A stretch of 64,000 bases of DNA from a virus (IMGVR_UViG_3300032238_001058:18625-82624), one strand, 5' to 3'. Numbered from the stretch's first letter, positions 1 to 8,431 are shown. Numbers and translations are program-made. Notes: a model not told the origin generated them from the sequence alone.

Positions 1-1
1 T

Positions 2-328
2 GTCAAACCAGAACATCTTAGAACTGGCATAGAACATGCTGCAAATATTGGATCCCAACTTGGATCCACCATGGTAGCAGGTAATTTACTTTATGGTGGA
101 CAACAAGCAACATCTCCAATGATGTTACAAGAGCAGCAAACAATGCAACGAGCTGCTATTAATAATCTTCAAGAACAACTGGTTTCCCCTGGTACTCAAT
201 TTCAAATGACAGGGTTGCCTTCACCAGAGCATTTTCAACAGTTGCTTAATCAAAAAAATAATTGGGCCCAGGATTTACCAATTGAGGACCAACTATTACT
301 TCAACAGGTACAGAGGCCAATCGGATGA
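2..328 (+). CDS. Hypothetical virion-region protein, 5' end cut by window edge
   Basis: The frame is open from base 2 to the TGA at 326-328, so this is the C-terminal part of a longer gene. The visible 108 residues are rich in Gln, Leu and Asn, with a helical Gln-rich stretch and no recognised domain. An internal ATG at 71 could be a start, but the upstream frame stays open and reads like protein. The TGA overlaps the ATG of the next gene (ATGA), so the two are probably translationally coupled. Its place ahead of the terminase suggests a structural or ejection protein; function unknown. Confidence 0.7.
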   Translation, partial: VKPEHLRTGIEHAANIGSQLGSTMVAGNLLYGGQQATSPMMLQEQQTMQRAAINNLQEQLVSPGTQFQMTGLPSPEHFQQLLNQKNNWAQDLPIEDQLLLQQVQRPIG

Positions 329-1206
329 ATAAACTACAGCAAGGTTATCAAACAGCCGAAAGGCTGATGAAAGAACCAGACAGTTACAACCTGTCTATTG
401 GCTCACCAACTTTTAAAAAACGTTTAGCTTTAGAAAAAATTACATTTAGACAAGCACCTCAAGAATTTATTGGTGCTTATACAGCGCGTCTACTTGCTGA
501 TGTAACGAATGACGGTACTAGAACGCTTTGGTGGCGTTACAATCATCCTGAAGCAATTAAACAACAAACAGCACTAACGGCCCTTGGAACAGAAGTCGCA
601 AAAGAATTTGGCCCCATTAAAACAGGCCTTGCTCTTGCGGCAGCACTTGCGCCTTCTGCTGCGTTAACTGGTGCTTATGACATCACAAATATCGGGCAAC
701 AGTTTAGGCCTGAGGGTTTTGCTCAAAGGTACGCAGAAGAAGGTTCAGAAGACCGTAGAGAATCTACTCAACCAGGGCTTGAATTATTTGAGCGCATGTT
801 CTTGGGACGTTCTGGTGGCCCATTAAAATACGCAACTGCCAAAGCAGAAATTCCTAGCCTGACTCCAGAGCGTTATGGTAACTACATGAGAACGTATTAC
901 CAAGACCCTGGTTTACTTGGTGTACTTAAAGCCACACCCGAGAATTTGCAAGGTTACCCAGAAGCACGTCTGCTTGGCTTCCCAATTACTATCCCGTCAA
1001 CTACTGCAGCATTAGGTGGTATTGCAGGCATGGCAGCTGGCGCTCGCATTGGTGGGCCTAAGGGTCGCGCAAGGAGAACGGTAGCTACTGCACTTGCAGG
1101 ATCTCTCAGTGGGGCATTGACCGGAAATGTTATTAACGAAGTAATTGCTACTGCTAATCGTCCAAAATTACCGACGATCGGAGAATACACGCAAGACATG
1201 CAATGA
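325..1206 (+). CDS. Hypothetical virion protein with Gly/Ala-rich hydrophobic segments
   Basis: 293 residues, coupled to the upstream gene through an ATGA overlap. Two hydrophobic Ala/Gly-rich segments are visible, near residues 95-115 and 215-250. The second is glycine-zipper-like and is followed by a basic patch (KGRARR). The rest is hydrophilic. I do not recognise a family. Its position in a run of similar small Gly/Ala-rich proteins upstream of the terminase fits an internal virion protein that interacts with membrane during DNA ejection; that is inference. Confidence 0.75.
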   Translation: MNKLQQGYQTAERLMKEPDSYNLSIGSPTFKKRLALEKITFRQAPQEFIGAYTARLLADVTNDGTRTLWWRYNHPEAIKQQTALTALGTEVAKEFGPIKTGLALAAALAPSAALTGAYDITNIGQQFRPEGFAQRYAEEGSEDRRESTQPGLELFERMFLGRSGGPLKYATAKAEIPSLTPERYGNYMRTYYQDPGLLGVLKATPENLQGYPEARLLGFPITIPSTTAALGGIAGMAAGARIGGPKGRARRTVATALAGSLSGALTGNVINEVIATANRPKLPTIGEYTQDMQ

Positions 1207-1236
1207 TAGAATTTATAAAAAGGCAACGTTAGTGAA

Positions 1237-2178
1237 GTGAATTATTATTCTGGTTACGGAGTTACTCCAGGAAATGTTCAGCTCGGTGTTCAAGCCCCCG
1301 CAAGCCAATTAACGCCAGAGCAAATAGCTGAAATCAATCGAATTAGAGGCCTTGGTGGCCAACAAAATTTTACTAGCAACCTGAATATTGGCGGGCCAAC
1401 AGCTCCTGCGGCGCCAACTTTAGGACAACAAGCTAGTGAAACCTGGGAAAAAGCTAAACAAGGAACAAAAGATGTTTACCAAAAAAGTAAGCAAGGCGCA
1501 AAAAATTTCTTAGCTAATTATCCGCAAGCAGCGGGATATGGCCGTGCAGGCCTTGCTATTGCCGGGGCCCTTCCAGCAGCTGCTACTGCATTCTCAGAGA
1601 TTGAAGCTGGCCGTCCTGTAGGAGCACTTGGTGCTCTTGCTCCAGCTGGTTTATCTGCTGCGGGTGCTGCATTACTTGGCAAAGGTCCCATTGGCACTGC
1701 AGTCGGTGTCGGCCTCATGGGACTTGGCGCAATTCTCCCTGGCGCTGCTGCGTCAGGTGCTGAGTCTGTTCGTCAAAAAGTAACAGGCGATCCCACTAAA
1801 GGTAAAGAGGGTGAGTTCAGCACCCAAATGGCAATCAATAAGCAGCTTGCTGAACTTGGTGCAACGCAATACCGCAATAACATGGGTGTTTACACCAGTG
1901 CAATGCGTGACCTGAGTCGTGATGCTTCCAATCAAGCATATCTTGATTTACAACGGAATCTCCCATTACTCAACCAGGCAAAAAATGCCGACCTAACCCG
2001 TCAGCAAGCATTGCTTAACACTCAAAGCCAGGCTTACATGCAGCAAGGTGTTGTTGCAACTGCTGGTGCCCTGGCACAAGGTCAACAAGCTGGTAGTTTT
2101 AACCTGGCACAGAGTTATTTGCAGAACAATCCATATGCCAACTCTGTGATGCAGGCTCCTCAAATTCGTTTTGGTTGA
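1237..2178 (+). CDS. Hypothetical virion protein with three hydrophobic segments
   Basis: 313 residues from a GTG start; no ATG lies nearby. The N-terminal third is Pro/Gln/Gly-rich. Residues about 75-95 form a Lys-rich amphipathic helix. Residues 100-180 hold consecutive Ala/Gly/Leu hydrophobic segments, probably membrane-active. The C-terminal third is a Gln-rich helical region. No family recognised. Organisation resembles its neighbour at 325-1206, suggesting related roles in the virion or in ejection. Confidence 0.72.
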   Translation: MNYYSGYGVTPGNVQLGVQAPASQLTPEQIAEINRIRGLGGQQNFTSNLNIGGPTAPAAPTLGQQASETWEKAKQGTKDVYQKSKQGAKNFLANYPQAAGYGRAGLAIAGALPAAATAFSEIEAGRPVGALGALAPAGLSAAGAALLGKGPIGTAVGVGLMGLGAILPGAAASGAESVRQKVTGDPTKGKEGEFSTQMAINKQLAELGATQYRNNMGVYTSAMRDLSRDASNQAYLDLQRNLPLLNQAKNADLTRQQALLNTQSQAYMQQGVVATAGALAQGQQAGSFNLAQSYLQNNPYANSVMQAPQIRFG

Positions 2179-2184
2179 TAGATT

Positions 2185-2619
2185 ATGGCATACACTTGGG
2201 GTGACACAAGCCAGCTGGGTGCAATTCAAGGGACTCAAACCATGCCAATTGCTGGTGGATTCATGGATCAATTAGGTTCTGTATTTAATAGCATCCCTTC
2301 CAATTTGCCGGAAGACTACAAAGGTTTAGCGGCATTTGGCGGCATGCAAAATCTTTTTGCACAGCAGAATAATGAGAGCAATCGTCAATTCATTCGTGAA
2401 ATGTTTGCTGCTCAAAAAGAAGCTGCAAAAGAAGCAAATGAAATGGGTATTCGCAACCAAGTGATTGGTTCATTCCTTAAAGATGTACCTGCAGCACTTG
2501 GTCGTGCAGCTGGCGCACGCAACGATTATTTACCACAACAAGTTGAAATTGCAGGCCGTTCCATGCAAATGGGGGGCCCTGGATTTACTCCCAGAAACTA
2601 CTATGGTTTTGTCGGGTAA
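2185..2619 (+). CDS. Hypothetical virion-region protein
   Basis: 144 residues, ATG start 7 bases after the previous stop. The N-terminus is Gly/Thr-rich. The middle (about residues 55-95) is a charged, Ala/Glu/Lys-rich helix. The C-terminus is Gly/Pro/Tyr-rich. No domain recognised. It lies in the same tightly packed plus-strand series as the preceding genes. Confidence 0.65.
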   Translation: MAYTWGDTSQLGAIQGTQTMPIAGGFMDQLGSVFNSIPSNLPEDYKGLAAFGGMQNLFAQQNNESNRQFIREMFAAQKEAAKEANEMGIRNQVIGSFLKDVPAALGRAAGARNDYLPQQVEIAGRSMQMGGPGFTPRNYYGFVG

Positions 2620-2623
2620 AATA
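2617..2623 (+). promoter_or_regulatory. TAAAATA late-promoter-like box
   Basis: TAAAATA overlaps the stop codon of the preceding gene and lies 28 bases before the ATG at 2645. The same 7-mer recurs at a similar distance before six other structural genes in this window. It may be a phage late -10-type element; no -35 was seen. Confidence 0.4.
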
Positions 2624-2644
2624 AAAGAAATATAGGTAATAAAT

Positions 2645-3040
2645 ATGATTCCTTTCTCATCAGCAATGTCGATGCCTCTACTTGCTGGAGGAGGAGGTGG
2701 AGCAGCAGGTGGAATGGCAGCCTTTGGTCCCTTAGGATTGGCTGCTGCTGGCCTTCAAGCAGGTGCATCAGTCTTTGGTGCCACACAAGCCAGAGCGGGT
2801 GCTCAAGACGCCATCAGAGCAGCAGAAGAAGGTAAAGCTCGTGATTGGGGCATGAATATGTTCATGCTAGATCGTGATAAAGCAAAACAAATGGAAGCCC
2901 TTCGTGAAGGGTTGGGTGTTATGCAAAGTCCTTTATTCCAACAGAATAAAGCTCAAGAATATGGAAGAGCTTTTAGTATGGCCGGTAAATACTTTAATCC
3001 ATATACTGCGGGCACTGCAATCAGGATGTTTGGCAGTTGA
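2645..3040 (+). CDS. Hypothetical virion protein, Gly/Ala-rich N-terminus
   Basis: 131 residues. The first 45 are a Gly/Ala-rich hydrophobic region with a GGGGG-type stretch; the remainder is a charged helix rich in Ala, Gln, Lys and Met. It has the same style as the other small proteins here: one membrane-like segment plus a helix. No known family recognised. A purine-rich AGGTAA lies upstream of the ATG. Confidence 0.65.
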   Translation: MIPFSSAMSMPLLAGGGGGAAGGMAAFGPLGLAAAGLQAGASVFGATQARAGAQDAIRAAEEGKARDWGMNMFMLDRDKAKQMEALREGLGVMQSPLFQQNKAQEYGRAFSMAGKYFNPYTAGTAIRMFGS

Positions 3041-3080
3041 TGCTTCTGTTGTAAAATTGATATAACGCAAGGTTTTGAGT

Positions 3081-3650
3081 ATGGGTATTTCATTAGCGGG
3101 GGTAGCGCCAAGTCAAGGTGTTGATACTGGTTTAAGTATCTTTGAACAATATCCTGCTGCCTCATCTAGGTTAAAAAAAGGTGAGATCAAGAGTATTAAA
3201 AGGTATGCTCGTACCCTTAGTGAAACCAGCCCCAGTGATGCAGCTTCTTATTTAGCTCAAACTAGAGGTTATACCAACTGGCGTCCAGAATCGTTTATTG
3301 CTAAACTCGGCTCTCAACCTGTTGATTACAATAAATACAGGGACCTTGGCGCGTCAGCTTTCCAAGATTTCTTGGGACGCCAAATGTCTGATGCGGAGTG
3401 GAATCAAACTTCTAGCCTGGCAAAAACAAAAGGCATCAAAGATCCTGCTGCATTTGATGCCTTTTTAAGTCAACGAATTGCATCGACTCCAGAAGGTCAA
3501 GCCAAGATGAAAACAGAAGCTGATATTGCGTGGGAATCACAGTATGGCACCATGCCACGTGATGCGCAGGGTAACTTGATTCGTGGTCAAGTACATTTTA
3601 ATCCTGCTGCTGTTCGTAGCATGGCCAACACCATGCTTGGCATAGCTTAA
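3081..3650 (+). CDS. Hypothetical virion-region protein
   Basis: 189 residues from the ATG at 3081. A TTG at 3075 is also in frame, but AAGG at 3069-3072 is spaced better for 3081. The sequence is soluble-looking with mixed helices (residues about 30-60 and 90-150) and no hydrophobic segment. No family recognised. It follows the Gly/Ala-rich set and precedes another hypothetical protein with its own TAAAATA box. Confidence 0.65.
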   Translation: MGISLAGVAPSQGVDTGLSIFEQYPAASSRLKKGEIKSIKRYARTLSETSPSDAASYLAQTRGYTNWRPESFIAKLGSQPVDYNKYRDLGASAFQDFLGRQMSDAEWNQTSSLAKTKGIKDPAAFDAFLSQRIASTPEGQAKMKTEADIAWESQYGTMPRDAQGNLIRGQVHFNPAAVRSMANTMLGIA

Positions 3651-3654
3651 AATA
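3648..3654 (+). promoter_or_regulatory. TAAAATA late-promoter-like box
   Basis: TAAAATA overlaps the TAA stop of the previous gene, 27 bases before the ATG at 3675. One of seven such boxes. Confidence 0.4.
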
Positions 3655-3674
3655 AAACAAAGTAGATAAATAAA

Positions 3675-4298
3675 ATGGCAACTGCAAAGCAGCTAATTCA
3701 AAACGCAGGCAAGAATCTTAGCGCAAGCGAAGTAAAAAGTATTGCTGAAAAAACAGGCCTTACGCCTGCAAGTATTGTTGCAAGGGCGGAACAGGCTAAT
3801 GTAAATGTTCGGCCATCTGCCCAAACTTTTGTACAACAAGCTGTTCAAGCGCAGACTGCTGCAGCAGAAACAAGAGCTACAGCCGCAGCTAATCCTGGTA
3901 CAACACCAACATTTAGTTACAGCCCGCAGGGCAATATTGCTTCTGTAACTTACACTCCTATTACACCTCCTAGCGGAGGTGGTGGAGGCGGCGGAGGCGG
4001 AGGTGGTGGGGGTACTTCCGATGCTCCAGCAACGCCTGTTACACCAACAACCCCTGCTGCTCCAGCTGCTTCTACATCAAGCCTTACTGACGTTAATTCA
4101 GCAAATGAACTAACTCGCAGTTTAATTGAAGAGCGAATTAAAAGATTTGAAATAGAAAACAAAATTCCTCAGATTCAAGCAGAGTCTCAAGGTAAAATTG
4201 ACCTACAAAAAATCATTAATTCCGGATATAAGCAGATTTCTCAAATTGAACGTGTGCCTAAGATGATGTCCAATATTACTACTATGTTTAATTTTTAA
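3675..4298 (+). CDS. Hypothetical virion protein with polyglycine linker
   Basis: 207 residues. Residues 1-75 are Ala/Gln-rich helix. A run of 13 glycines (bases about 3978-4016) follows, then a Pro/Thr/Ala linker. The C-terminal 65 residues are a charged helix. The layout (helix, flexible linker, helix) suggests a tethering protein. The Gly codons are mixed GGA/GGC/GGT/GGG, so the run is not a simple one-codon expansion. No family recognised. Confidence 0.65.
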   Translation: MATAKQLIQNAGKNLSASEVKSIAEKTGLTPASIVARAEQANVNVRPSAQTFVQQAVQAQTAAAETRATAAANPGTTPTFSYSPQGNIASVTYTPITPPSGGGGGGGGGGGGGTSDAPATPVTPTTPAAPAASTSSLTDVNSANELTRSLIEERIKRFEIENKIPQIQAESQGKIDLQKIINSGYKQISQIERVPKMMSNITTMFNF

Positions 4299-4339
4299 GC
4301 TGAACGTACTAAAATTAAGCAGTAGAGTTTTATTAACAA

Positions 4340-4618
4340 ATGTCTTACAGTATTCCGGGTTCTGCCTACAACCGTTCTGGTGCAACCAAGGCACAGCTTG
4401 TGGCTGCTGGCATGAGCGAAACTGAAGCCCAGCAACTGTTGGATCAGCAGCAGGAACGTGAGTATGGCGGTGGCATGTCCAAGGCTGAACTTCAAGATTT
4501 TGATACCCTGATCAATCGTCTTGAAGGTTCTAAAATGCGTCAGGCTGCACAAACCAACCGTGCACGTCAACGTGATACCATGGCTGCAGGTCTCGCTGGT
4601 ATGATGGGTAACTTCTGA
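4340..4618 (+). CDS. Small hypothetical protein
   Basis: 92 residues, ATG start, rich in Gln, Ala, Glu and Met, mostly predicted helical. No membrane segment and no recognised domain. Coding strand and spacing agree with neighbours. Role unknown. Confidence 0.6.
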   Translation: MSYSIPGSAYNRSGATKAQLVAAGMSETEAQQLLDQQQEREYGGGMSKAELQDFDTLINRLEGSKMRQAAQTNRARQRDTMAAGLAGMMGNF

Positions 4619-4639
4619 TCTGCTTAATGTTTCCCGGTA

Positions 4640-4813
4640 ATGTCTGAAACAGATTCCGACACTAACGAAAGTTTTGATCTTGCACGTTACCGGCAAGCTG
4701 CTGATGTAGCATATCGCTATGCAAAAGATAAAGTAGAAAAAGAAGACTCACCTGCCGCATCAAAAAAAGAAGATGCCTTTGGTAAAGAAGGCAAACAAGG
4801 TATGACATCATGA
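4640..4813 (+). CDS. Small acidic/lysine-rich hypothetical protein (57 aa)
   Basis: A 57-residue reading frame with a clear ATG, an Asp/Glu-rich N-terminus, a Tyr-Arg helix in the middle and a Lys/Glu-rich tail. Its TGA overlaps the ATG of the next gene (ATGA, 4810-4813), the usual sign of a translationally coupled pair. No family recognised. Confidence 0.6.
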   Translation: MSETDSDTNESFDLARYRQAADVAYRYAKDKVEKEDSPAASKKEDAFGKEGKQGMTS

Positions 4814-5100
4814 CCGACTCCGCCTCCGCATTTGATTGGGAGAATCCAAAGAACCCAGATCCGTATGATTTGTTGTTTGACGAGGACCAGGCCCGTAAAG
4901 CCGCGTCTGCAGTCAAGATCTTTCAGGATGTTTCCGTTGGATCTTCTAAAGAAAAAATGAAAGAGGCAGGTGAGCAAGAACGTGCATCCATCGGAAAAAC
5001 AAGTGAAGAGCAAAGAACTTCTGCAGAGCAAGCCCAGCGTTTCGCTCAAAGCGACGAAGACCGAGATTACGCCCAAGCCCAAAGAGCATATCGATATTGA
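4810..5100 (+). CDS. Hypothetical protein upstream of terminase, overlapping the next gene
   Basis: 96 residues, ATG coupled to the preceding stop. Acidic N-terminus (repeated Asp/Pro/Asn) and a long Glu/Gln/Ala/Ser helix at the C-terminus. The last 131 bases are also covered by the next gene in another frame (+1 relative). Both readings look protein-like there, so either two proteins overlap or a frameshift joins them. Function unknown; possibly part of the terminase operon. Confidence 0.6.
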   Translation: MTDSASAFDWENPKNPDPYDLLFDEDQARKAASAVKIFQDVSVGSSKEKMKEAGEQERASIGKTSEEQRTSAEQAQRFAQSDEDRDYAQAQRAYRY

Positions 5101-5587
5101 TATCTTTGAGCAATGGGTTGATAATTTAGATTCACCAACTGAACAAGCTTTCAGAGCGTTCTGTGCAGAAAACTACTCCGTTGTTGAGTGTTATTTATAT
5201 GCACGATTTTTACGGTATAACGGCACCATAATTGGCTGTGACCTTTGGGTCCAACAGAACTATCCTAAGCCTGATCACAGGAAAGTTCTGTTGCGTGAAA
5301 TTGATGAGATGCAAGAAGATATTAGAAAACTACGGAATGATATTGATGACGGCATTGTTAAACGTGATGCTGGTGTCGCAAGGATTGCAGGAATGCAAAA
5401 AGAACTACGTGGCACCATTGTACAAATGAGTCTGTTTACTGCCAACAGGGACCGTAAGGGTTTGTTGATGGCAGGTGCAGATCGTGCCATACGTGAACTG
5501 CTTACTATTTTTAAAGATGATCCCATTGAGATTCCTCTTGAAGAAGCTTCAATGAGTGTGTGGTCCCATATGCAGATGGAAGAGTAA
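4970..5587 (+). CDS. Putative small terminase subunit
   Basis: 205 residues from a GTG start, overlapping the upstream gene by 131 bases. The N-terminal 40 residues are Lys/Ser-rich. Residues 45-100 look like a folded helical DNA-binding region. Residues 105-145 form a charged coiled coil and the rest is helical. Size, position two genes before the large terminase, and N-terminal DNA-binding plus coiled-coil layout fit a TerS. I see no diagnostic motif, so the call rests mainly on context. The next in-frame ATG is deep inside the protein, which favours an upstream start despite the overlap. Confidence 0.45.
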   Translation: MSKNVHPSEKQVKSKELLQSKPSVSLKATKTEITPKPKEHIDIDIFEQWVDNLDSPTEQAFRAFCAENYSVVECYLYARFLRYNGTIIGCDLWVQQNYPKPDHRKVLLREIDEMQEDIRKLRNDIDDGIVKRDAGVARIAGMQKELRGTIVQMSLFTANRDRKGLLMAGADRAIRELLTIFKDDPIEIPLEEASMSVWSHMQMEE

Positions 5588-5605
5588 CCATCTTAGAATA
5601 ACGCA

Positions 5606-5878
5606 ATGCAGAAACCACCACCGCAACCACCGCAATACGGTGAAAATATAGCTGGTCGATTATTTGATGTTGCTCGTCAACTTCAAAAAAATCGCGAATC
5701 TTATGCTGGTGTACGGCGACCAACACCCCTGGCACAAAAAGTTTCTCAAGGCCAAGAGGTGATGAATGCATTAACCGAAAAAAAACAAAATGAACAAAGA
5801 AAAGGGACCGCTCCAGCTCTTGGGGCACCTGAAGAAAAAGGAAGCGAAGAACAAAGACGGGACCGAAATGTCCGATAA
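5606..5878 (+). CDS. Hypothetical Pro/Gln-rich protein
   Basis: 90 residues with a Pro/Gln-rich N-terminus, a short amphipathic helix and a highly charged Lys/Arg/Glu tail. No family recognised. It overlaps the following small basic reading frame. Confidence 0.5.
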   Translation: MQKPPPQPPQYGENIAGRLFDVARQLQKNRESYAGVRRPTPLAQKVSQGQEVMNALTEKKQNEQRKGTAPALGAPEEKGSEEQRRDRNVR

Positions 5879-5954
5879 GGAAAAACGAAAAGCAGCCTTA
5901 GATAAATCTCGTAAATACAAAGCACAGAATAAAAACAACAACGTTAAAGAATGA
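5790..5954 (+). CDS. Small lysine-rich protein (28-54 aa)
   Basis: An open frame of 54 codons from ATG 5790, with a second ATG at 5868 that would give 28 residues. About one third of residues are Lys; the C-terminal half (Lys, Arg, Asn) looks nucleic-acid binding. It overlaps the upstream gene in another frame. Start uncertain and existence only moderately supported. Confidence 0.35.
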   Translation: MNKEKGPLQLLGHLKKKEAKNKDGTEMSDKEKRKAALDKSRKYKAQNKNNNVKE

Positions 5955-5989
5955 AGTAGTATTCAGTAATACACTGAGTAATACTGATC

Positions 5990-7516
5990 GTGCCTGCATA
6001 CCAGCATCTTGCATATCGACGTAACGCACAAGCTGCTGCCCGCAAGCAACAAATTCGTGTCCCACGGAATCTTGAAACTCTTCAGAGAGCAAGGGATGAT
6101 TTTGGTTTTTTCTGTGATTACGTAGCTGATAAACCACCGGCAGAACATCACAAAGAATGGCATCGTCACTTTGTTACCAACGAAGACAGTAGCTGCCTTC
6201 TTAAGATTGCTGGTCCCAACGTAGATCTACTTGCCCCCCGTGGCTCGGCTAAATCCACAGTATTGGGTTTGTTTACTGCATGGGCAATTGGTGTGCATAC
6301 CATGGCCAAGATGCCACTACAGATTCTTTACTTGTCATACACGGTTGACATTGCGCGTTCAAAATCTGCAACCATTAAACGCATCATTGAAAGCAAGCGA
6401 TACCAAGAAGTTTTTCCAAAAGTCCGTCTTCTTAAGAACGTAACCAGTAACGAGTATTGGTCAATCGATCACAAGTTTGCTTCTATTGACACTACAGGTG
6501 AAGAACAATTTACGCTTTGTGCCGCAGGCCTTAAAGGTTCAGTTACCTCCAAGCGTTCACACCTTGTAATCATCGATGACGCTATCAAGTCTGCTGCTGA
6601 CATTTCAAACCCTGACATCCGTAAACAGATGCAGGACAACTGGAATGCTGTGATTGCACCAACCATGTTTGAAGGTGCACGCGCCATCTGCCTTGGTACC
6701 CGCTTCAGACATGATGACATTCATTCCACTACATTTAATCCACAAAACAATTGGATGCAGATTGTGTTGTCGGCAATTTTAACTGATCCAAAAACAGGGG
6801 ATGAACTGTCGTATTGGCCTGATATGTGGTCATTGGACTACCTAAAAGAAAAGAAACGACAAGCACCAATTGCTTTTTCTTTCCAATACATGAACCAGGT
6901 AGTTCGACAAAACGAACTTTCCTTGGCACCAGAACTGATTGTTAAAGCGGAGATTGCAACGGAGTTTGATTGTCTTGCTGTAGGGGTTGATCTATCTGCT
7001 GGCACCAAAGAGAAAAATGATTACACAGTGATGGTATTGGGTGGACGGATTGGCGATTGTATTCACATCATTGATTACAGGCGCATCCGCGTGATGGGTA
7101 ACCTAGAAAAACTAGATGCACTTAAAGAACTTCTTAGTGATTGGTCAGTTCTTGGCTGCGACCAAAACGGTGTTTATTTCCCTACTTATTCAACATGTGA
7201 TATTTACTCAGAAGCTGTGCAGTACCAAGCATCACTGGAGGCCGATTTTAAACGGGTCTGTTTGAATGGTGAAAATCTTTACAACCTTAATTGGCATGCC
7301 GTTAAAGGTTTCCGTGCAGATAAATTGGCGCGTTTTCGTGGTTGCATGGGTTTATTTGAAGACCGCAAAATTATCTTTAATCGATTCAGAAACTTCACTG
7401 CAATGTTTGAAGAGATGACTAACTTTGGTGTTAGTAGTCACGACGACTGTGTGGATGCATTGGTCTGGTTGATTAACGGTTTAATGCGCAAAGGCAAACT
7501 TCAACTCGATTACTGA
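5990..7516 (+). CDS. terL: Terminase large subunit
   Basis: 508 residues, GTG start. The ATP-driven DNA packaging motor that docks on the portal. Walker A is APRGSAKST (residues 82-90) and Walker B is VIIDD (193-197). The C-terminal RNase H-like nuclease is marked by VGVDLSAG (about 325-332) and HDDCVDALVWL near the end (about 480-490). Length is normal for the family. It sits between the putative small subunit and the portal, as in most tailed phages. Among the most secure assignments in the window. Confidence 0.95.
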   Translation: MPAYQHLAYRRNAQAAARKQQIRVPRNLETLQRARDDFGFFCDYVADKPPAEHHKEWHRHFVTNEDSSCLLKIAGPNVDLLAPRGSAKSTVLGLFTAWAIGVHTMAKMPLQILYLSYTVDIARSKSATIKRIIESKRYQEVFPKVRLLKNVTSNEYWSIDHKFASIDTTGEEQFTLCAAGLKGSVTSKRSHLVIIDDAIKSAADISNPDIRKQMQDNWNAVIAPTMFEGARAICLGTRFRHDDIHSTTFNPQNNWMQIVLSAILTDPKTGDELSYWPDMWSLDYLKEKKRQAPIAFSFQYMNQVVRQNELSLAPELIVKAEIATEFDCLAVGVDLSAGTKEKNDYTVMVLGGRIGDCIHIIDYRRIRVMGNLEKLDALKELLSDWSVLGCDQNGVYFPTYSTCDIYSEAVQYQASLEADFKRVCLNGENLYNLNWHAVKGFRADKLARFRGCMGLFEDRKIIFNRFRNFTAMFEEMTNFGVSSHDDCVDALVWLINGLMRKGKLQLDY

Positions 7517-7519
7517 TCT

Positions 7520-7526
7520 TAAAATA
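7520..7526 (+). promoter_or_regulatory. TAAAATA late-promoter-like box
   Basis: TAAAATA just after the terminase stop codon and 34 bases before the GTG at 7554. One of seven such boxes. Confidence 0.35.
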
Positions 7527-7553
7527 AATAAAGAAAAATCAAGCTTTATACCA

Positions 7554-7847
7554 GTGGGTCCAGAATATTTAGCCCTCGGCTTAACAGCTATTGTTTCCGC
7601 GTTGACCGGGGGCGGCTGGGCGGCCAATCGAATACTAGACCGACAACATGAGCGTTTAAAAAACGCTCAAGAATATATCAGCTCACAAAAAAGAAGGATT
7701 GACCTCCTGGAAGATCAGATCAATCGCATGCCTTTGGAGTATGTGTTGAAGGTGGACTTCTTAAGAGAAATTAAAGAAATGCATGATAATTTTAAGCAGA
7801 TCAACGACAAGCTTGATAAGCTGGTGGAAAAGCTTTTGTCAAAATGA
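7554..7847 (+). CDS. Small membrane protein with coiled coil (holin/spanin-like layout)
   Basis: 97 residues, GTG start. Residues 3-24 are a hydrophobic Gly/Ala-rich transmembrane segment, followed by a long charged coiled coil (residues 28-95). One N-terminal membrane helix plus periplasmic or cytoplasmic coiled coil is seen in i-spanins and in some phage head proteins; I cannot choose between them. The stop overlaps the next ATG (ATGA). Confidence 0.6.
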   Translation: MGPEYLALGLTAIVSALTGGGWAANRILDRQHERLKNAQEYISSQKRRIDLLEDQINRMPLEYVLKVDFLREIKEMHDNFKQINDKLDKLVEKLLSK

Positions 7848-8026
7848 GTTACATTCTTGAAGTTCAGGAAGACGAAAATGGTGATCCATACATTGTGCTC
7901 CCTGACGAAATAATTGAAGAGCTAGGCTGGCAGGATGGCGATGTTCTTAACTGGGATGTACGTGGCACTGGTATTTGCTTGACTAAAGTTAATGACTCTG
8001 CTGGCTACGAAGTAATAGAAGAGTAA
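7844..8026 (+). CDS. AbrB/SpoVT-like swapped-hairpin protein
   Basis: 60 residues matching the SpoVT-AbrB/MazE fold: a beta strand, PYIVLPDEIIEELGW, then GDVLNWDV and a final strand. Family members bind DNA as dimers. Phages often carry single-domain versions of unknown target. Translationally coupled to the membrane protein upstream. Could act as a late regulator or bind virion DNA. Confidence 0.7.
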   Translation: MSYILEVQEDENGDPYIVLPDEIIEELGWQDGDVLNWDVRGTGICLTKVNDSAGYEVIEE

Positions 8027-8030
8027 AATA
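8024..8030 (+). promoter_or_regulatory. TAAAATA late-promoter-like box
   Basis: TAAAATA overlaps the stop codon of the AbrB-like gene, 27 bases before the ATG at 8051. One of seven such boxes. Confidence 0.4.
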
Positions 8031-8050
8031 GAAACAACAGCGAAAGGCAA

Positions 8051-8431
8051 ATGCGATTTTACGGTGGTGGTCCAGTAGGCGTGGGAAACGCAGGTGTTTT
8101 TAACAATGCAACAATGGCAGGTAATCCCTTTGGGGAACAATTTGTAATTCCTAATAAACGTCCTGTGGGTCAACCCATTCTTCCGGGAGAACAACGTGAG
8201 GCTGTAGAAGGAGTTTATGGTACACCCGGACCAAAACCCATGCAAGGTACACCTCCCTTGGGACTACCAATGGCATCTATTGGAAACATGGGCGGAATGA
8301 TTGCGCAAGCTCAACCTCCTGCTCAAGAAGATCTAAGTAAGTTTCAACAGTTATTAGATCAAATGACTGAAACAACAGGAACTCAGATGAGAGGCCAACA
8401 GATGTGGCCGTATCCCCCCAGTTCTTACTAA
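8051..8431 (+). CDS. Hypothetical Pro/Gly-rich protein upstream of portal
   Basis: 126 residues rich in Gly, Pro, Gln and Met, largely disordered, with one short helix (SKFQQLLDQM) near residue 100. AAAGG precedes the ATG. No family recognised. It lies directly before the portal, so a head-assembly role is possible. Confidence 0.6.
   Translation: MRFYGGGPVGVGNAGVFNNATMAGNPFGEQFVIPNKRPVGQPILPGEQREAVEGVYGTPGPKPMQGTPPLGLPMASIGNMGGMIAQAQPPAQEDLSKFQQLLDQMTETTGTQMRGQQMWPYPPSSY

Noticed and set aside
4295-4696. 133-codon minus-strand open frame
   Set aside because: Opposes two plus-strand genes with coupled starts; no supporting signal.
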